This document shows, one piece after another, positions 7,936 to 16,886 of a DNA stretch of 53,350 nt (positions within the stretch are counted from its first letter, which is position 1; each line of letters opens with the position of its first letter). Source of the stretch: CAIOTO01 sp040389165 (GTDB lineage Bacteria; Pseudomonadota; Alphaproteobacteria; Paracaedibacterales; CAIOTO01); NCBI GenBank assembly GCA_040389165.1, contig JAZKAK010000014.1:1-53350 (forward strand). The letters run 5' to 3'. A program made the translations under genes and the position numbers. Below the pieces are notes generated by a model that was given only the letters and a program-made list of their open reading frames with translations, was not told where the DNA came from and made no database searches.

Positions 7936-9248
7936 GTGCCCTAACTCCACGTGAAATTGTAGCTGAACTTGATCGTTTTATTATTGGCCAGACGGAAGCT
8001 AAACGTGCCGTTGCTATTGCGCTTCGCAATCGCTGGAGGCGTTTGCAACTTGCACCTGATCTGATCGATGAAGTTTTGCCTAAGAATATACTTATGATTG
8101 GGCCAACAGGGTGCGGTAAGACAGAAATTGCCAGACGTCTTGCAAAATTGGCACAGGCGCCATTTATTAAGATTGAAGCCACTAAATTTACTGAAGTTGG
8201 CTATGTTGGACGCGATGTTGAACAAATTATTCGTGATTTGATAGAAATATCAATTCAAATGTCGAAAGAACGTATGCGTGAGGATATTAAGGCACGGGCT
8301 GAGGCTCTGGCTGAAGAGCGTGTGCTGGATGCCCTAGTAGGTGATTCAGCAAGCCCTGAAACACGTTTGAAATTCCGTCAAAAGCTGCACGCGGGTGAAC
8401 TGAATGATCGCGAGATTGAAATTCAAGTTCATGATAATGGCAACACAATGACAATGCCTACGATGGATGTGCCTGGGATGCCGGGTGCACAAATGGGAAT
8501 GCTTAATCTTGGGGATATTTTTGGGAAAGCAATTACCGGGAATCGTGTTAAAGATCAACGCATGACTGTGCGCGAAGCACATACCATATTAATTGAAGAT
8601 GAGTCAGAGAAGCTCTTAGACCAAGATAAGATTGTTAGAGAAGCACTCGAGGCTGTGCAGCAAAAAGGAATTGTCTTTTTAGATGAGATCGATAAGATTT
8701 GTGTGCGTTCTGAAAGACAAGGTGCGGATGTTAGCCGTGAGGGTGTGCAACGAGATTTGTTGCCGCTTATTGAAGGGACAACCGTATCAACAAAATATGG
8801 AACGGTTAAAACAGATCATATTTTGTTTATCACGTCTGGGGCGTTTCATTTAGCAAAGCCATCGGATTTATTGCCGGAGCTGCAAGGACGTTTGCCGATT
8901 CGTGTTGAATTAAAAGCGCTTACACGTGAGGATTTTGTGCGTATTCTGACAGAACCTGAGGCAAATTTGATTTGTCAGGCCAAGGCTTTGCTGGCAACGG
9001 AAGGGCTTGTGCTCGATTTTGATGCGGCTTCGATTGAAGAGATTGCACGTCTGGCAGCAGAGATTAATCAAAATGTGGAAAATATTGGTGCGCGACGTTT
9101 GCACACTATATTAGAGAAGTTGTTGGAAGATCTTAGCTTTGATGCGCCTGATCGTATTGAAAAATCAGTGTGCATGACAGCGGTTGATGTGCAGGAGAGA
9201 GTAGGCGAGCTTGCTAAAAATCAAGATTTGTCTAAATTTATTTTGTAA
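7932..9248 (+). CDS. hslU: HslUV unfoldase ATPase subunit HslU
   Basis: HslU is the hexameric AAA+ unfoldase that feeds substrates into HslV. The 438-residue length is normal. Motifs are IIGQTEAKRAVAIALRNRWRR near 18-38, Walker A GPTGCGKTE near 57-65, the pore loop GYVGRD near 92-97, the I domain (about 105-245), Walker B IVFLDEIDKI near 248-257, LQGRLPIRVEL with the arginine finger near 318, and sensor-2 GARRLHT near 390. The C-terminus LSKFIL resembles the usual tail that docks into HslV. It is translationally coupled to hslV. Only a short hairpin (GTCTT/AAGAC) follows the stop codon, with no clear terminator. Confidence 0.97.
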   Translation: MSALTPREIVAELDRFIIGQTEAKRAVAIALRNRWRRLQLAPDLIDEVLPKNILMIGPTGCGKTEIARRLAKLAQAPFIKIEATKFTEVGYVGRDVEQIIRDLIEISIQMSKERMREDIKARAEALAEERVLDALVGDSASPETRLKFRQKLHAGELNDREIEIQVHDNGNTMTMPTMDVPGMPGAQMGMLNLGDIFGKAITGNRVKDQRMTVREAHTILIEDESEKLLDQDKIVREALEAVQQKGIVFLDEIDKICVRSERQGADVSREGVQRDLLPLIEGTTVSTKYGTVKTDHILFITSGAFHLAKPSDLLPELQGRLPIRVELKALTREDFVRILTEPEANLICQAKALLATEGLVLDFDAASIEEIARLAAEINQNVENIGARRLHTILEKLLEDLSFDAPDRIEKSVCMTAVDVQERVGELAKNQDLSKFIL

Positions 9249-9703
9249 ATAGGCATTGTCTTATAAAGACTTCTACATACACGTAAACAGGTCGTTTTTG
9301 GACTTGATTAGAAGATTTCTAAAGATACAAAGGCAAATACACGGGGAGCCTGTGAATAAGTGATGACCAATATGCAGACTCTTGTTCAACCTAATACTAT
9401 TTTTAAAAAGTTTGAGTGGTAAGTCTGCAAGATTCGAGCAGCGGAGTTTACTGAAGTAAATGAGCAGCGCAGACATCGCAGGAGGCTGCATCAATCAATC
9501 TTTAGTGAAATTGGTATAACTTGCCACTTCAGCTAATCTCCTACCTTGCCAAACCCCCTTCATATTGTCTAAGCTTATCGAATCAGCAGCATTTTGTCCT
9601 ATGTTTGTGGTAAATACGCATTGCAATGTAGTTGTGCCATAAGGTGTACGCATTACTTTGTCGTAGAAATTAAATATGTGCTAAAAAGGAATTAGATATT
9701 AGT
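9249..9703. repeat. Intergenic region with a degenerate family B palindromic repeat
   Basis: No gene is recognised here. Positions 9291-9345 read like a decayed copy of the palindrome best preserved at 50095-50213: the GTC...GGACTTGAT..GAAGAT pattern, then GGCAAATACAC. Further right, GCAGACT (near 9374) can pair with AGTCTGC (near 9423), and TTTACTGAAGTAAA forms a short hairpin near 9450. The region separates hslU from the symporter gene and must contain its promoter. Confidence 0.4.
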
Positions 9704-11068
9704 ATGGCATCATCTCATGATTCAACGACTCCAGCTAACGCAGTTTCAACGGAGAATCAAAATATATCTCAAACCTCTGAGGCGTCTGTATCTTCGCCTG
9801 ATTCATCTCAGGATGCGGCTCATATTGCTACTAAACCATCAGGCGCGACACCTCCTTCCCCAAAAGAGCCGCGTATGCAGCTTTGGCACAAAGTTCTTAT
9901 TGGACTTATTGGCGGCATTTTATGTGGATTTATCTTGGGTGAGCATGCTGCTTACCTAAAACCAATTGGTGACATATTTATTCGTCTCATCAAAATGATT
10001 GTTATACCGCTTATCTTCTTTTCAATTATTAATGGTCTTCGTAACATAAAGGATGCAAATCAACTCGGTCGTATAGGTATTAAGGCAGCGTCAGCGTTCG
10101 TTTTGTGCACATGCTTTGCTATTTCACTTGGTATGCTAGCGGCGTGGTTGTTTCAGCCTGGCGTTGGGCTTGTGCTCAAGGCGAACGCGCATCAAACAGC
10201 TGATGTGTTTGAGCCTGTTGCAATGCTTCTTAACATTATACCAGATAACATCGTTGCGGCCATGGCTCGTGGTGATCTGATGCAAGTCGTGTTCTTCTCA
10301 ATTTTCTGTGGTGTCACTTTGGTTCTTATGGGACCTTCTGCCAATCATATTTTTGGCATGGTGAAAGATCTAACGGCTGTTGTGCTAAGCATGATTCGCA
10401 TGATTGTGCGTTTCTCTCCTGTTGCTGCTTTTTGTTTGATGGCATGGTGTGTCGGCACGCAAGGGTCTGCCGTTCTCTATAGTTTGAGTAAGCTTGTGAT
10501 GGCTGGTGTTTTTGCATTTACAATTCAATATTTTGTATTTGGTGGTCTTATTGCTGTGTGGGGTGGCTTGTCGCCTCTGCCGTTTTATCGGAAAAGTTTT
10601 GAATATCAAGCAATGGCATTTTCTACGAGCAGCACAAAAGCAGCACTGCCTGTTACGATGTCTGTATGTCGTGATAAAATGGGGATATCAAAGCTTAGTT
10701 CATCTTTTATATTGCCGTTGGGTGCAACCATCAACATGGATGGACTTGCTATTTATTTAGGTCTTTGCGCTATTTGTTTTGCGCAGGCGGCAGGGCACAC
10801 ATTAACGTATGGTGAATATGCAACGATTATGTTCACATCAACGTTAGGATCCATTGGTGGCGCAGGCATCCCTAGTGCTGCAATTGTGATGTTACCAATG
10901 ATTCTGGGATCAGTTAATTTGCCTTTAGAAGGTGTTTTGTTAATCACCGGCATTGATCGTCTGATGGATACATTTCGTACAACGATTAGTATTACGGGCG
11001 ATGCTGCTGTGACGCTCGTCGTTGATAGTAGTGAAGGCATGCTTGACCGCGAAAAGTACTATAGCTAA
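9704..11068 (+). CDS. Dicarboxylate/amino acid:cation symporter (DAACS family)
   Basis: The 454-residue membrane protein belongs to the GltP/DctA glutamate/C4-dicarboxylate symporter family, which couples uptake to Na+ or H+. After the N-terminal tail come eight hydrophobic helices and the two re-entrant hairpins. Signatures are the serine-rich STSSTKAALPVTM (hairpin 1), GATINMDG (helix 7, the NMDG cation site) and GGAGIPSAAIVMLP (hairpin 2). A helix-8 segment ITGIDRLMDTFRTTISITGD carries the Asp that in this family contacts the substrate. The first ~60 residues are a Ser/Thr/Pro-rich hydrophilic extension that most family members lack. Substrate cannot be decided between C4-dicarboxylates and acidic or neutral amino acids. 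A second, shorter paralogue lies at 48692-49957. Confidence 0.9.
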   Translation: MASSHDSTTPANAVSTENQNISQTSEASVSSPDSSQDAAHIATKPSGATPPSPKEPRMQLWHKVLIGLIGGILCGFILGEHAAYLKPIGDIFIRLIKMIVIPLIFFSIINGLRNIKDANQLGRIGIKAASAFVLCTCFAISLGMLAAWLFQPGVGLVLKANAHQTADVFEPVAMLLNIIPDNIVAAMARGDLMQVVFFSIFCGVTLVLMGPSANHIFGMVKDLTAVVLSMIRMIVRFSPVAAFCLMAWCVGTQGSAVLYSLSKLVMAGVFAFTIQYFVFGGLIAVWGGLSPLPFYRKSFEYQAMAFSTSSTKAALPVTMSVCRDKMGISKLSSSFILPLGATINMDGLAIYLGLCAICFAQAAGHTLTYGEYATIMFTSTLGSIGGAGIPSAAIVMLPMILGSVNLPLEGVLLITGIDRLMDTFRTTISITGDAAVTLVVDSSEGMLDREKYYS

Positions 11069-11293
11069 TCCAGGTTATGTTTAGATTACGTTCCGATCAA
11101 GGCAGTCCTTAGTGGGCTGCGTGAGATTTTAGGGATAGTTACGCCCCATTCTTCATCTCTTTGATGTTTTACAGCTAGAAATTTATTGATGCGAGGCTTT
11201 AATCCAGCTCAGGCTTGATTTTTGTCTTTGCCGAAGCGCTCTATTCACGCTAAACTAATTCATAAAATTTATGCTAATTTTGAAAGTAAAAAA

Positions 11294-12736
11294 ATGACAT
11301 ACAACATCACACTTATCCCTGGCGACGGTATCGGCCCTGAAGTAACAACAGCAACGCGTCGTATAATTGATGCTACAGGCGTTTCTATTAATTGGGAAAT
11401 TTGTGAGGCTGGTGCTGAGGTTTTTAAAAAAGGACAGGCAACGGGTGTTCCACAAGCGACAATTGATTCTATTGTGCGCAATAAAGTTGCCCTTAAAGGT
11501 CCACTTGAAACGCCTATTGGTTTTGGCGAGAAAAGTGCCAATGTAACACTTCGTAAATTATTTGAAGCTTATGGTAATATCAGGCCCGTTCGTGAAATTC
11601 CTGGCGTAAAAACGCCATACCAAGGACGTAACATTGATTTTGTGATTGTGCGTGAAAATCTTGAAGATCTATATGCGGGGATTGAGCATATGCAAACTCC
11701 GGGTGTGGCTCAGTGTTTGAAAATTATTTCACGTAAAGGATGCGAAAAGATCATTCGTTTAGCATTTGAGCTTGCGCGCGCGGAAGGGCGCAAAACTGTC
11801 CATTGTGCGACAAAAGCGAACATTATGAAGCTTAGCGAAGGTATGATGAAGCGTACATTCGAGGAAATAGCACCTGAATATGCGGATATTAAAGCAGAGC
11901 ATATTATTGTTGATAATGCAGCGCATCAATTAGTGAAAAAGCCTGAGCAATTTGATGTTATTGTGACAACCAATATGAATGGCGATATTTTAAGTGATTT
12001 GGGCTCTGCACTTATTGGTGGGCTTGGTTTTGCGCCAGGAGCAAACATCGGTGATGACTATGCGATTTTTGAAGCTGTTCATGGATCTGCACCAAAATAC
12101 GCTGGTAAGAATAATATTAATCCAACAGCTGTGCTTATGTCTGGTGTTATGATGCTGCGGCATTTGGGTGAATTTGAAGCCGCTAACGCTATCGAGCAAT
12201 CACTCTATGTGACACTTGATATAGACGGTGTGCAAACACGTGATATCAAGGGTGATGTTGGTGCAGCTTCGACGAGCGCCTTTGCGGATACATTAATTAA
12301 AAATTTGGGTAAGAAGCATCCCTCTTGTGTGTCACGTACGTATCGTGCAATCGATTTGCCACAGGTTTCAAAAGCGCCTGACCTTGTAAAAGTGACAACA
12401 CGTCAAGTAAATGGTTTGGATGTGTTTTTAGAATCATCGGTTGATGTTATTCAAATTGGTGCAACGCTTGAGGCCGCGGTCGAAGGGACGCCGGTCCTTC
12501 TTAAAATGATTTCAAGCCGCGGTGTTAAATTGTATCCAGGTGCAAATCCCGCAGTAGATGTTGTTGATATGTTGACAGCTCGGTTGATTGTTCGCGAGGC
12601 CTCCCATGATTTATCGGATGCGGATATCGCGATGGTTATGGCGAAGATTTCACCATGTTATCGTTGGAATCACATCGAAAAGTTGAATGTTTTTGATGGC
12701 AAGCTAGGATATACGAAAGCACACGGAGAAGAGTAG
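11294..12736 (+). CDS. icd: Isocitrate dehydrogenase, extended Rickettsiales/Thermus-like type
   Basis: The enzyme oxidatively decarboxylates isocitrate to 2-oxoglutarate in the TCA cycle. I chose the ATG at 11294, where the protein starts MTYNITLIPGDGIGPEV; an in-frame TTG at 11222 would add 24 unconserved residues. Motifs are GDGIGPEV (near 10-17), KGPLETPIG and the phosphate-binding GEKSANVTLR (near 77-86), RENLEDLYAG (near 117-126), NMNGDILSDL with metal-binding Asp residues, and the nucleotide site HGSAPKYAGKNNINPTA (near 259-275). A ~140-residue C-terminal region follows the catalytic core. This makes 480 residues, longer than the E. coli enzyme (about 416) and matching the long form known from Rickettsia and Thermus. 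Cofactor preference (NADP or NAD) is not certain from inspection. Confidence 0.92.
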   Translation: MTYNITLIPGDGIGPEVTTATRRIIDATGVSINWEICEAGAEVFKKGQATGVPQATIDSIVRNKVALKGPLETPIGFGEKSANVTLRKLFEAYGNIRPVREIPGVKTPYQGRNIDFVIVRENLEDLYAGIEHMQTPGVAQCLKIISRKGCEKIIRLAFELARAEGRKTVHCATKANIMKLSEGMMKRTFEEIAPEYADIKAEHIIVDNAAHQLVKKPEQFDVIVTTNMNGDILSDLGSALIGGLGFAPGANIGDDYAIFEAVHGSAPKYAGKNNINPTAVLMSGVMMLRHLGEFEAANAIEQSLYVTLDIDGVQTRDIKGDVGAASTSAFADTLIKNLGKKHPSCVSRTYRAIDLPQVSKAPDLVKVTTRQVNGLDVFLESSVDVIQIGATLEAAVEGTPVLLKMISSRGVKLYPGANPAVDVVDMLTARLIVREASHDLSDADIAMVMAKISPCYRWNHIEKLNVFDGKLGYTKAHGEE

Positions 12737-12753
12737 GATTTTTCAGAGTTGAG

Positions 12754-12780
12754 CCATAGTTGGTTACTATGGTCTTTTTC
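12754..12780 (+). terminator. Rho-independent terminator of icd
   Basis: CCATAGT (12754-12760) pairs with ACTATGG (12766-12772) around a 5-nt loop and is followed by TCTTTTTC. It lies 18 nt after the icd stop codon. Confidence 0.8.
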
Positions 12781-12894
12781 CGAGAACTAGCAGGTAGTGG
12801 GCATAATGGGCTAATGTGCCAGAGGAGGCTGATTTTTTGAAGTTATTTGTTTTCTTTTTATATAGCGTTTAAACGTTAATTTAATTATGTTTCC

Positions 12895-12976
12895 GTCATG
12901 GCTAGCACAAAGGGCGTGACCATCCAGTGGCTGTTTCCCTGGATCACCGCGCCTCTTACGAGTCTCGTTGACAGCG
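12895..12976. repeat. Family C palindromic repeat, degenerate copy
   Basis: The segment begins GTCAT and ends near GTTGACAGC. It contains TGGCTGTTTCCCTGGAT at 12928-12944, which matches 47423-47439 with one difference. The layout (GTCAT...ATCCA, core, TGGAT..ACC...) is that of the widespread bacterial GTCATTGCGAG-type interspersed palindromes. Confidence 0.55.
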
Positions 12977-13113
12977 AATTTATACTCAATTTACATGTGA
13001 ATGGCTATAGATGAGACAAAAAATATTATATTTTTTAATAACTTATTAAGTTTTATATGGCATTAATTAATTACTAAGTTATTTTAATGTTTTATTTCAA
13101 AGGATTATTTACG

Positions 13114-13557
13114 ATGCGATTAAGTTTTCAAAAATTAGCGCTTTCAACCACAATGCTATTTGCTTTAAATAATGCTGGTTTCGCCGGTGAATGTGCCTGC
13201 TTAAAAGAGGATCCAGAACGTCCTATAGAACGCAAACACGAGAAAAATGAGGGCGGTGATGAAGTCGTCGTCAATAATTATCACGATGTACACCATCACC
13301 ATCAACATCACCATCACCACCATCATCATCATCATCATGGAGTTAATGAAAAAGCTATGACTCCAGAAGAAGAGAAACACCATGAGGCAAAAGCTGAAGC
13401 TTCAGTACACGCAGCAGCTTCAGTACACGCAGCAGTTCCAGTAGCAGTTCCAGTAGCAGCTTCAGTACACGCAGCAGTTCCAGTAGTAGCTCCAGTAGCA
13501 GTTCCAGTAGCAGTTCCAGTTCCAGCCCCAGTGCAAGTAGCAGTACAGGGTCACTAG
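13114..13557 (+). CDS. Secreted histidine-rich protein with a VPVA/VHAA repeat tail
   Basis: From the ATG at 13114, preceded by AAAGGA about 9 nt upstream, the protein has 147 residues; an earlier ATG at 13087 lacks a good ribosome site. It begins with a signal peptide (MRLSFQKLALSTTMLFAL, cleavage near GFAG), followed by a CAC motif. A His tract comes next: about 15 His residues with a single Gln inside. An acidic stretch (TPEEEKHH) follows, then a tail of VHAA and VPVA repeats coded by degenerate tandem copies at about 13398-13540. No family was recognised. The His tract suggests binding of Ni, Zn or Cu in the periplasm or at the surface, but that is an inference. The Ala/Val/Pro repeats recall those of the larger repeat protein at 18955-20564. 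Confidence 0.7.
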   Translation: MRLSFQKLALSTTMLFALNNAGFAGECACLKEDPERPIERKHEKNEGGDEVVVNNYHDVHHHHQHHHHHHHHHHHGVNEKAMTPEEEKHHEAKAEASVHAAASVHAAVPVAVPVAASVHAAVPVVAPVAVPVAVPVPAPVQVAVQGH

Positions 13558-13595
13558 TACTCTGATTGTACCGCGCATTTATTGAAGTTCAGCAG

Positions 13596-13628
13596 CCCAT
13601 CTTTGCTTATCTTGCAAGCAGGGATGGG
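13596..13628. other. Stable hairpin downstream of the His-rich gene
   Basis: A 13-bp stem (13596-13608 with 13616-13628, two G-U pairs) encloses a 7-nt loop. No T-run follows, so it is not a canonical terminator. It could be a 3' mRNA stabiliser or part of a small RNA. Confidence 0.4.
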
Positions 13629-13740
13629 AGTGATTTATGTCCGAAGTTTTCAGAGACCTTCTTGCCTATTTTAAGATTTTTTGCTTAACGCCATGTGTCA
13701 TTTTTCTATTCAACGCAGTGCCCACGTTTTTTAGATTCAC

Positions 13741-13848
13741 GTCATCGTTATTCCCGCGCTTTGGCCGTGAATCCAGAGAAAAATAAAACTCAAAATAATG
13801 AATTTATATAATTTAAATACACTTGGTCCCCGCCCGTGCGGGAATGAC
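13741..13848. repeat. Family A palindromic repeat, degenerate copy
   Basis: The left end reads GTCATCGTTATTCCCGCG and the right end CCCGCCCGTGCGGGAATGAC. These are the two inverted ends of the element seen more intact at 40155-40252, with an AT-rich middle. The copy sits between the His-rich gene and nuoJ. Confidence 0.6.
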
Positions 13849-13948
13849 AGCCATGTTTAAAACAATTTTGATCATTGTGAACAAAAAATGAAAAACGTGA
13901 GCACGCGTATGCTATCATTTTTGTAAGATTTATGAGTATCGTGTATCA

Positions 13949-14605
13949 ATGGGTATAACTATTTTATTTTCTATTTTCTCCGCTTGTCTCCTGAGCGCGG
14001 CATGTGTTGTTATCTTTGCTAAAAATACTGTTTACAATGTCTTGGCACTGATTGTTTCTTTTTTTAATGCTGCTGCACTCATGTTAATTGGCGGCGCTGA
14101 ATTTCTTAGCTTTGTTCTTATGATTGTGTATGTAGGGGCTGTTGCTGTATTGTTTTTGTTTGTTGTTATGATGCTCAATCTTAAAGCAGATAATTTAAAA
14201 ACAACTTTTGGTCCATATTTGTATAGCGTATTTGCTGTTGGTATACTGCTCATTATTGAGATCATTATCATCGCATACCTCTTTGAAGGTCATTCACAAG
14301 CTGTTGATTTGCTTGTTTCTCCACGTCCAAGCCGAACGCAAAATACGATCGCTCTTGGGCAAATTCTGTACACACAGTATGGATATATTTTCCAAGTTGG
14401 TGGTTTAATTTTATTTGTAGCAATGATTGGCGCCATCGTCTTGACAGAAGGTATGCGACGCACAGTGCCACATCGCAAACAAAACGCATCTTTACAAATT
14501 CAACGCACGAAAAATAATTCTCTCATTCTTACTAATCCTGGCATTGGAATGGGCGTTAAGGTGGATAGCATGGCTCTTTATAAAGCTAAAAAGGATAACG
14601 CATGA
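13949..14605 (+). CDS. nuoJ: NADH-quinone oxidoreductase subunit J
   Basis: The 218-residue subunit of the membrane arm of respiratory complex I has five hydrophobic helices. The pattern NTVYNVLALIVSFFNAAALM.. in helix 2 and EFLSFVLMIVYVGAVAVLFLFVVMML in helix 3 is the NuoJ signature, including the VYVGAVAVLFLFVVM stretch that forms the pi-bulge region. The hydrophilic C-terminal tail is somewhat long. It is first in a nuoJKLM run; nuoA-I are not upstream, where a 391-nt repeat-containing gap lies. The stop overlaps nuoK by 4 nt. Confidence 0.95.
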   Translation: MGITILFSIFSACLLSAACVVIFAKNTVYNVLALIVSFFNAAALMLIGGAEFLSFVLMIVYVGAVAVLFLFVVMMLNLKADNLKTTFGPYLYSVFAVGILLIIEIIIIAYLFEGHSQAVDLLVSPRPSRTQNTIALGQILYTQYGYIFQVGGLILFVAMIGAIVLTEGMRRTVPHRKQNASLQIQRTKNNSLILTNPGIGMGVKVDSMALYKAKKDNA

Positions 14606-14922
14606 GAAGCATTGGCATTCATCCATATCTGATTGTATCTGGCCTTTTATTTGCAATTGGTATCATTGGTGTTTTTTTAAATCGTCGTAATCTGATTGCG
14701 CTTTTTATGGCTGTTGAATTAATTCTACTGGCTGTTAATATTAATTTTGTAACATTCTCTCTCTATTTTAAAGACATGGTTGGTCAAGTTTTTTCTCTTT
14801 TTATTCTTACTGTAGCCGCAGCAGAAGCAGCCATTGGGCTTGCAATTCTGGTTAGTTACTTTAGGCAACGCAGTACGATCAATACCGATGAACTACATAT
14901 GCTTCACGAGGAGATCGTTTGA
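14602..14922 (+). CDS. nuoK: NADH-quinone oxidoreductase subunit K
   Basis: The 106-residue complex I membrane subunit has three helices. The family pattern GIIGVFLNRRNLIALFMAVELILLAVNINFV carries the conserved membrane Glu of helix 2, and a second Glu sits in AAAEAAIGLAILV of helix 3; both belong to the proton path. Length is typical. It overlaps nuoJ and nuoL by 4 nt each (ATGA), so the three are translationally coupled. Confidence 0.96.
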   Translation: MRSIGIHPYLIVSGLLFAIGIIGVFLNRRNLIALFMAVELILLAVNINFVTFSLYFKDMVGQVFSLFILTVAAAEAAIGLAILVSYFRQRSTINTDELHMLHEEIV

Positions 14923-16829
14923 TGACGACAGAACATCTCGCTTTATATGCTGTATTTGCACCTCTTATGGGCTTTCTCATTGCAATTACCCAGCTCAATA
15001 TAAAAAGATTCAGTGAAACTATTTCACTTATAGGAATGACAATTGCATTAGTAGCGACACTGCTTCTTTGGTGCAATACGCAAGGAATGCTGCATATCAC
15101 TATCCATGTGCTTGATTGGATAGACGTTGGCACACTGAAAGCCGCGTGGGGTATTCGTATTGACCCGTTAGTGATGGTCATGCTCGGCGTTGTCAATATT
15201 ATTTCTTTTTTAGTACATGTTTATTCACTGTCATATATGGCACATGATCCTTCGCGCGCACGCTTTATGGCTTATCTTAGTTTTTTCACATTTATGATGT
15301 TATTGCTGGTTACAGCCCCAAATATGATTCAGCTATTTGTTGGTTGGGAGGGGGTAGGCCTTGCCTCGTATCTATTAATTGGCTTTTGGTATGAACGTCC
15401 CAAAGCGGGTACGGCAGCGACAAAGGCCTTTGTCGTAAATCGTATTGGCGATGCTGGCCTTGTGCTTGCCATGGGCGCGTTATTTTTATTATTTGGCAGC
15501 CTTGATTTTGACGTTATATTAACAGCGTTACCCACAGTAAAGTTACCAGCATTAATGCTGGCAAACCATGCGATCAATCCATATGATATGATCGGTTTTT
15601 TCTTATTATTAGGGGCCATGGGTAAATCAGCACAATTTGGTCTACATGTGTGGCTACCTGATGCCATGGAAGGTCCAACGCCTGTTTCAGCACTTATTCA
15701 TGCCGCAACTATGGTGACTGCTGGTGTTTTCCTTGTGGCCCGTTTTTCTGTCCTTTATGAAATGGCGCCCATTGCCAAAGAGAGTTTGTTATGGGTTGGT
15801 ATTTTTACATCTTTCTTTGCAGGAACAATAGCGATCACACAAACTGACATCAAACGTGTTATCGCCTATTCAACATGCAGTCAGCTTGGCTACATGATGG
15901 CGGCTTGCGGTTGCGGTGCATATAATGCCGCAATTTTCCACTTGTCAACCCATGCATTCTTTAAAGCACTTTTATTCTTGGGCGCAGGGTCGGTTATTCA
16001 TGCTATGTCCGATGAACAAGATATGCGAAAAATGGGTGGGATTGCACATCTCATTCCAGCGACATATACATTTATGTGGATTGGTAGCCTGGCACTTGCA
16101 GGGATTCCAATTTTTGCGGGGTTTTACTCTAAAGATGCTATTTTAGAAGCACTTTATAACAGTCATCATCCCATGGCTTATATCATTGGAATACTGGTTG
16201 TTCTTTTAACAAGTTTTTATTCATGGCGTCTGCTATGGCTTACATTTCATGGAAACGCACACGCAAACGAACATGTTATGGCGCATGTGCATGAATCTAA
16301 CTATGTAATTCTTGCACCACTTGCGCTACTTAGTATCGGCGCAATCTTCAGCGGGATGCTTGGTCAATCTATGTTTATTGAACAAAATGGATTTAGTTGG
16401 AAAAACACGCTTGTCGTGCTTAATGAGCCAGCTGTACATCTGCCATTTTTGATCCATTATCTCCCTTTAATTGTTTCAGTCATAGGGATTGTGAGCGCAA
16501 TTTATATGTATGCTCAAAAGCCAAAATTAGCAGAACGTTTAGCAAAGCAGCCATTCTATGCACTCTCTTACAACAAGTGGTGGATTGATGAATTTTATGT
16601 GAGGATTATTAATAAACCCATATGTGCACTTGCTGAGCTTTTATGGAAAACAGGCGATGAACGCATCATAGATCGCTTTGGCCCTAATGGAATTGCACAA
16701 CTCTGTCTTGCATTTTCACGAAAAAGTCGTCACATACAAACCGGCTATGTATACCATTACGCGTTAAGCATGATCATTGGCCTGATTGCACTCAGTATTC
16801 TTATCGCACTGTGTTTTTACCAATCTTAA
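14919..16829 (+). CDS. nuoL: NADH-quinone oxidoreductase subunit L
   Basis: This 636-residue antiporter-like proton-pumping subunit sits at the distal end of the complex I membrane arm. Conserved blocks include FVGWEGVGLASYLLIGFWY (helix 5 Glu), HVWLPDAMEGPTPVSALIHAATMVTAG (helix 7/8 region with the broken helix), TDIKRVIAYSTCSQLGYM and FFKALLFLGAGSVIH. The C-terminus holds the long lateral helix and a final membrane anchor (YALSMIIGLIALSILIAL). It overlaps nuoK, and a 57-nt gap separates it from nuoM. Confidence 0.97.
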   Translation: MMTTEHLALYAVFAPLMGFLIAITQLNIKRFSETISLIGMTIALVATLLLWCNTQGMLHITIHVLDWIDVGTLKAAWGIRIDPLVMVMLGVVNIISFLVHVYSLSYMAHDPSRARFMAYLSFFTFMMLLLVTAPNMIQLFVGWEGVGLASYLLIGFWYERPKAGTAATKAFVVNRIGDAGLVLAMGALFLLFGSLDFDVILTALPTVKLPALMLANHAINPYDMIGFFLLLGAMGKSAQFGLHVWLPDAMEGPTPVSALIHAATMVTAGVFLVARFSVLYEMAPIAKESLLWVGIFTSFFAGTIAITQTDIKRVIAYSTCSQLGYMMAACGCGAYNAAIFHLSTHAFFKALLFLGAGSVIHAMSDEQDMRKMGGIAHLIPATYTFMWIGSLALAGIPIFAGFYSKDAILEALYNSHHPMAYIIGILVVLLTSFYSWRLLWLTFHGNAHANEHVMAHVHESNYVILAPLALLSIGAIFSGMLGQSMFIEQNGFSWKNTLVVLNEPAVHLPFLIHYLPLIVSVIGIVSAIYMYAQKPKLAERLAKQPFYALSYNKWWIDEFYVRIINKPICALAELLWKTGDERIIDRFGPNGIAQLCLAFSRKSRHIQTGYVYHYALSMIIGLIALSILIALCFYQS

Positions 16830-16886
16830 TCTAATCTTGGATCAATATTTACATCAACGTGACTGATCCACTCTGGAGAACCCTCT

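Noticed and set aside
9273..9494. Small minus-strand gene between hslU and the symporter
   Set aside because: The frame overlaps repeat debris, has no ribosome site and no recognisable domain.
11222..11293. TTG start adding 24 residues to isocitrate dehydrogenase
   Set aside because: The ATG at 11294 begins exactly at the conserved N-terminus, and the extra residues show no family resemblance.
13398..13540. CRISPR array in the His-rich gene tail
   Set aside because: The repeats are short, contiguous, in frame and without unique spacers; they code for VHAA/VPVA units.
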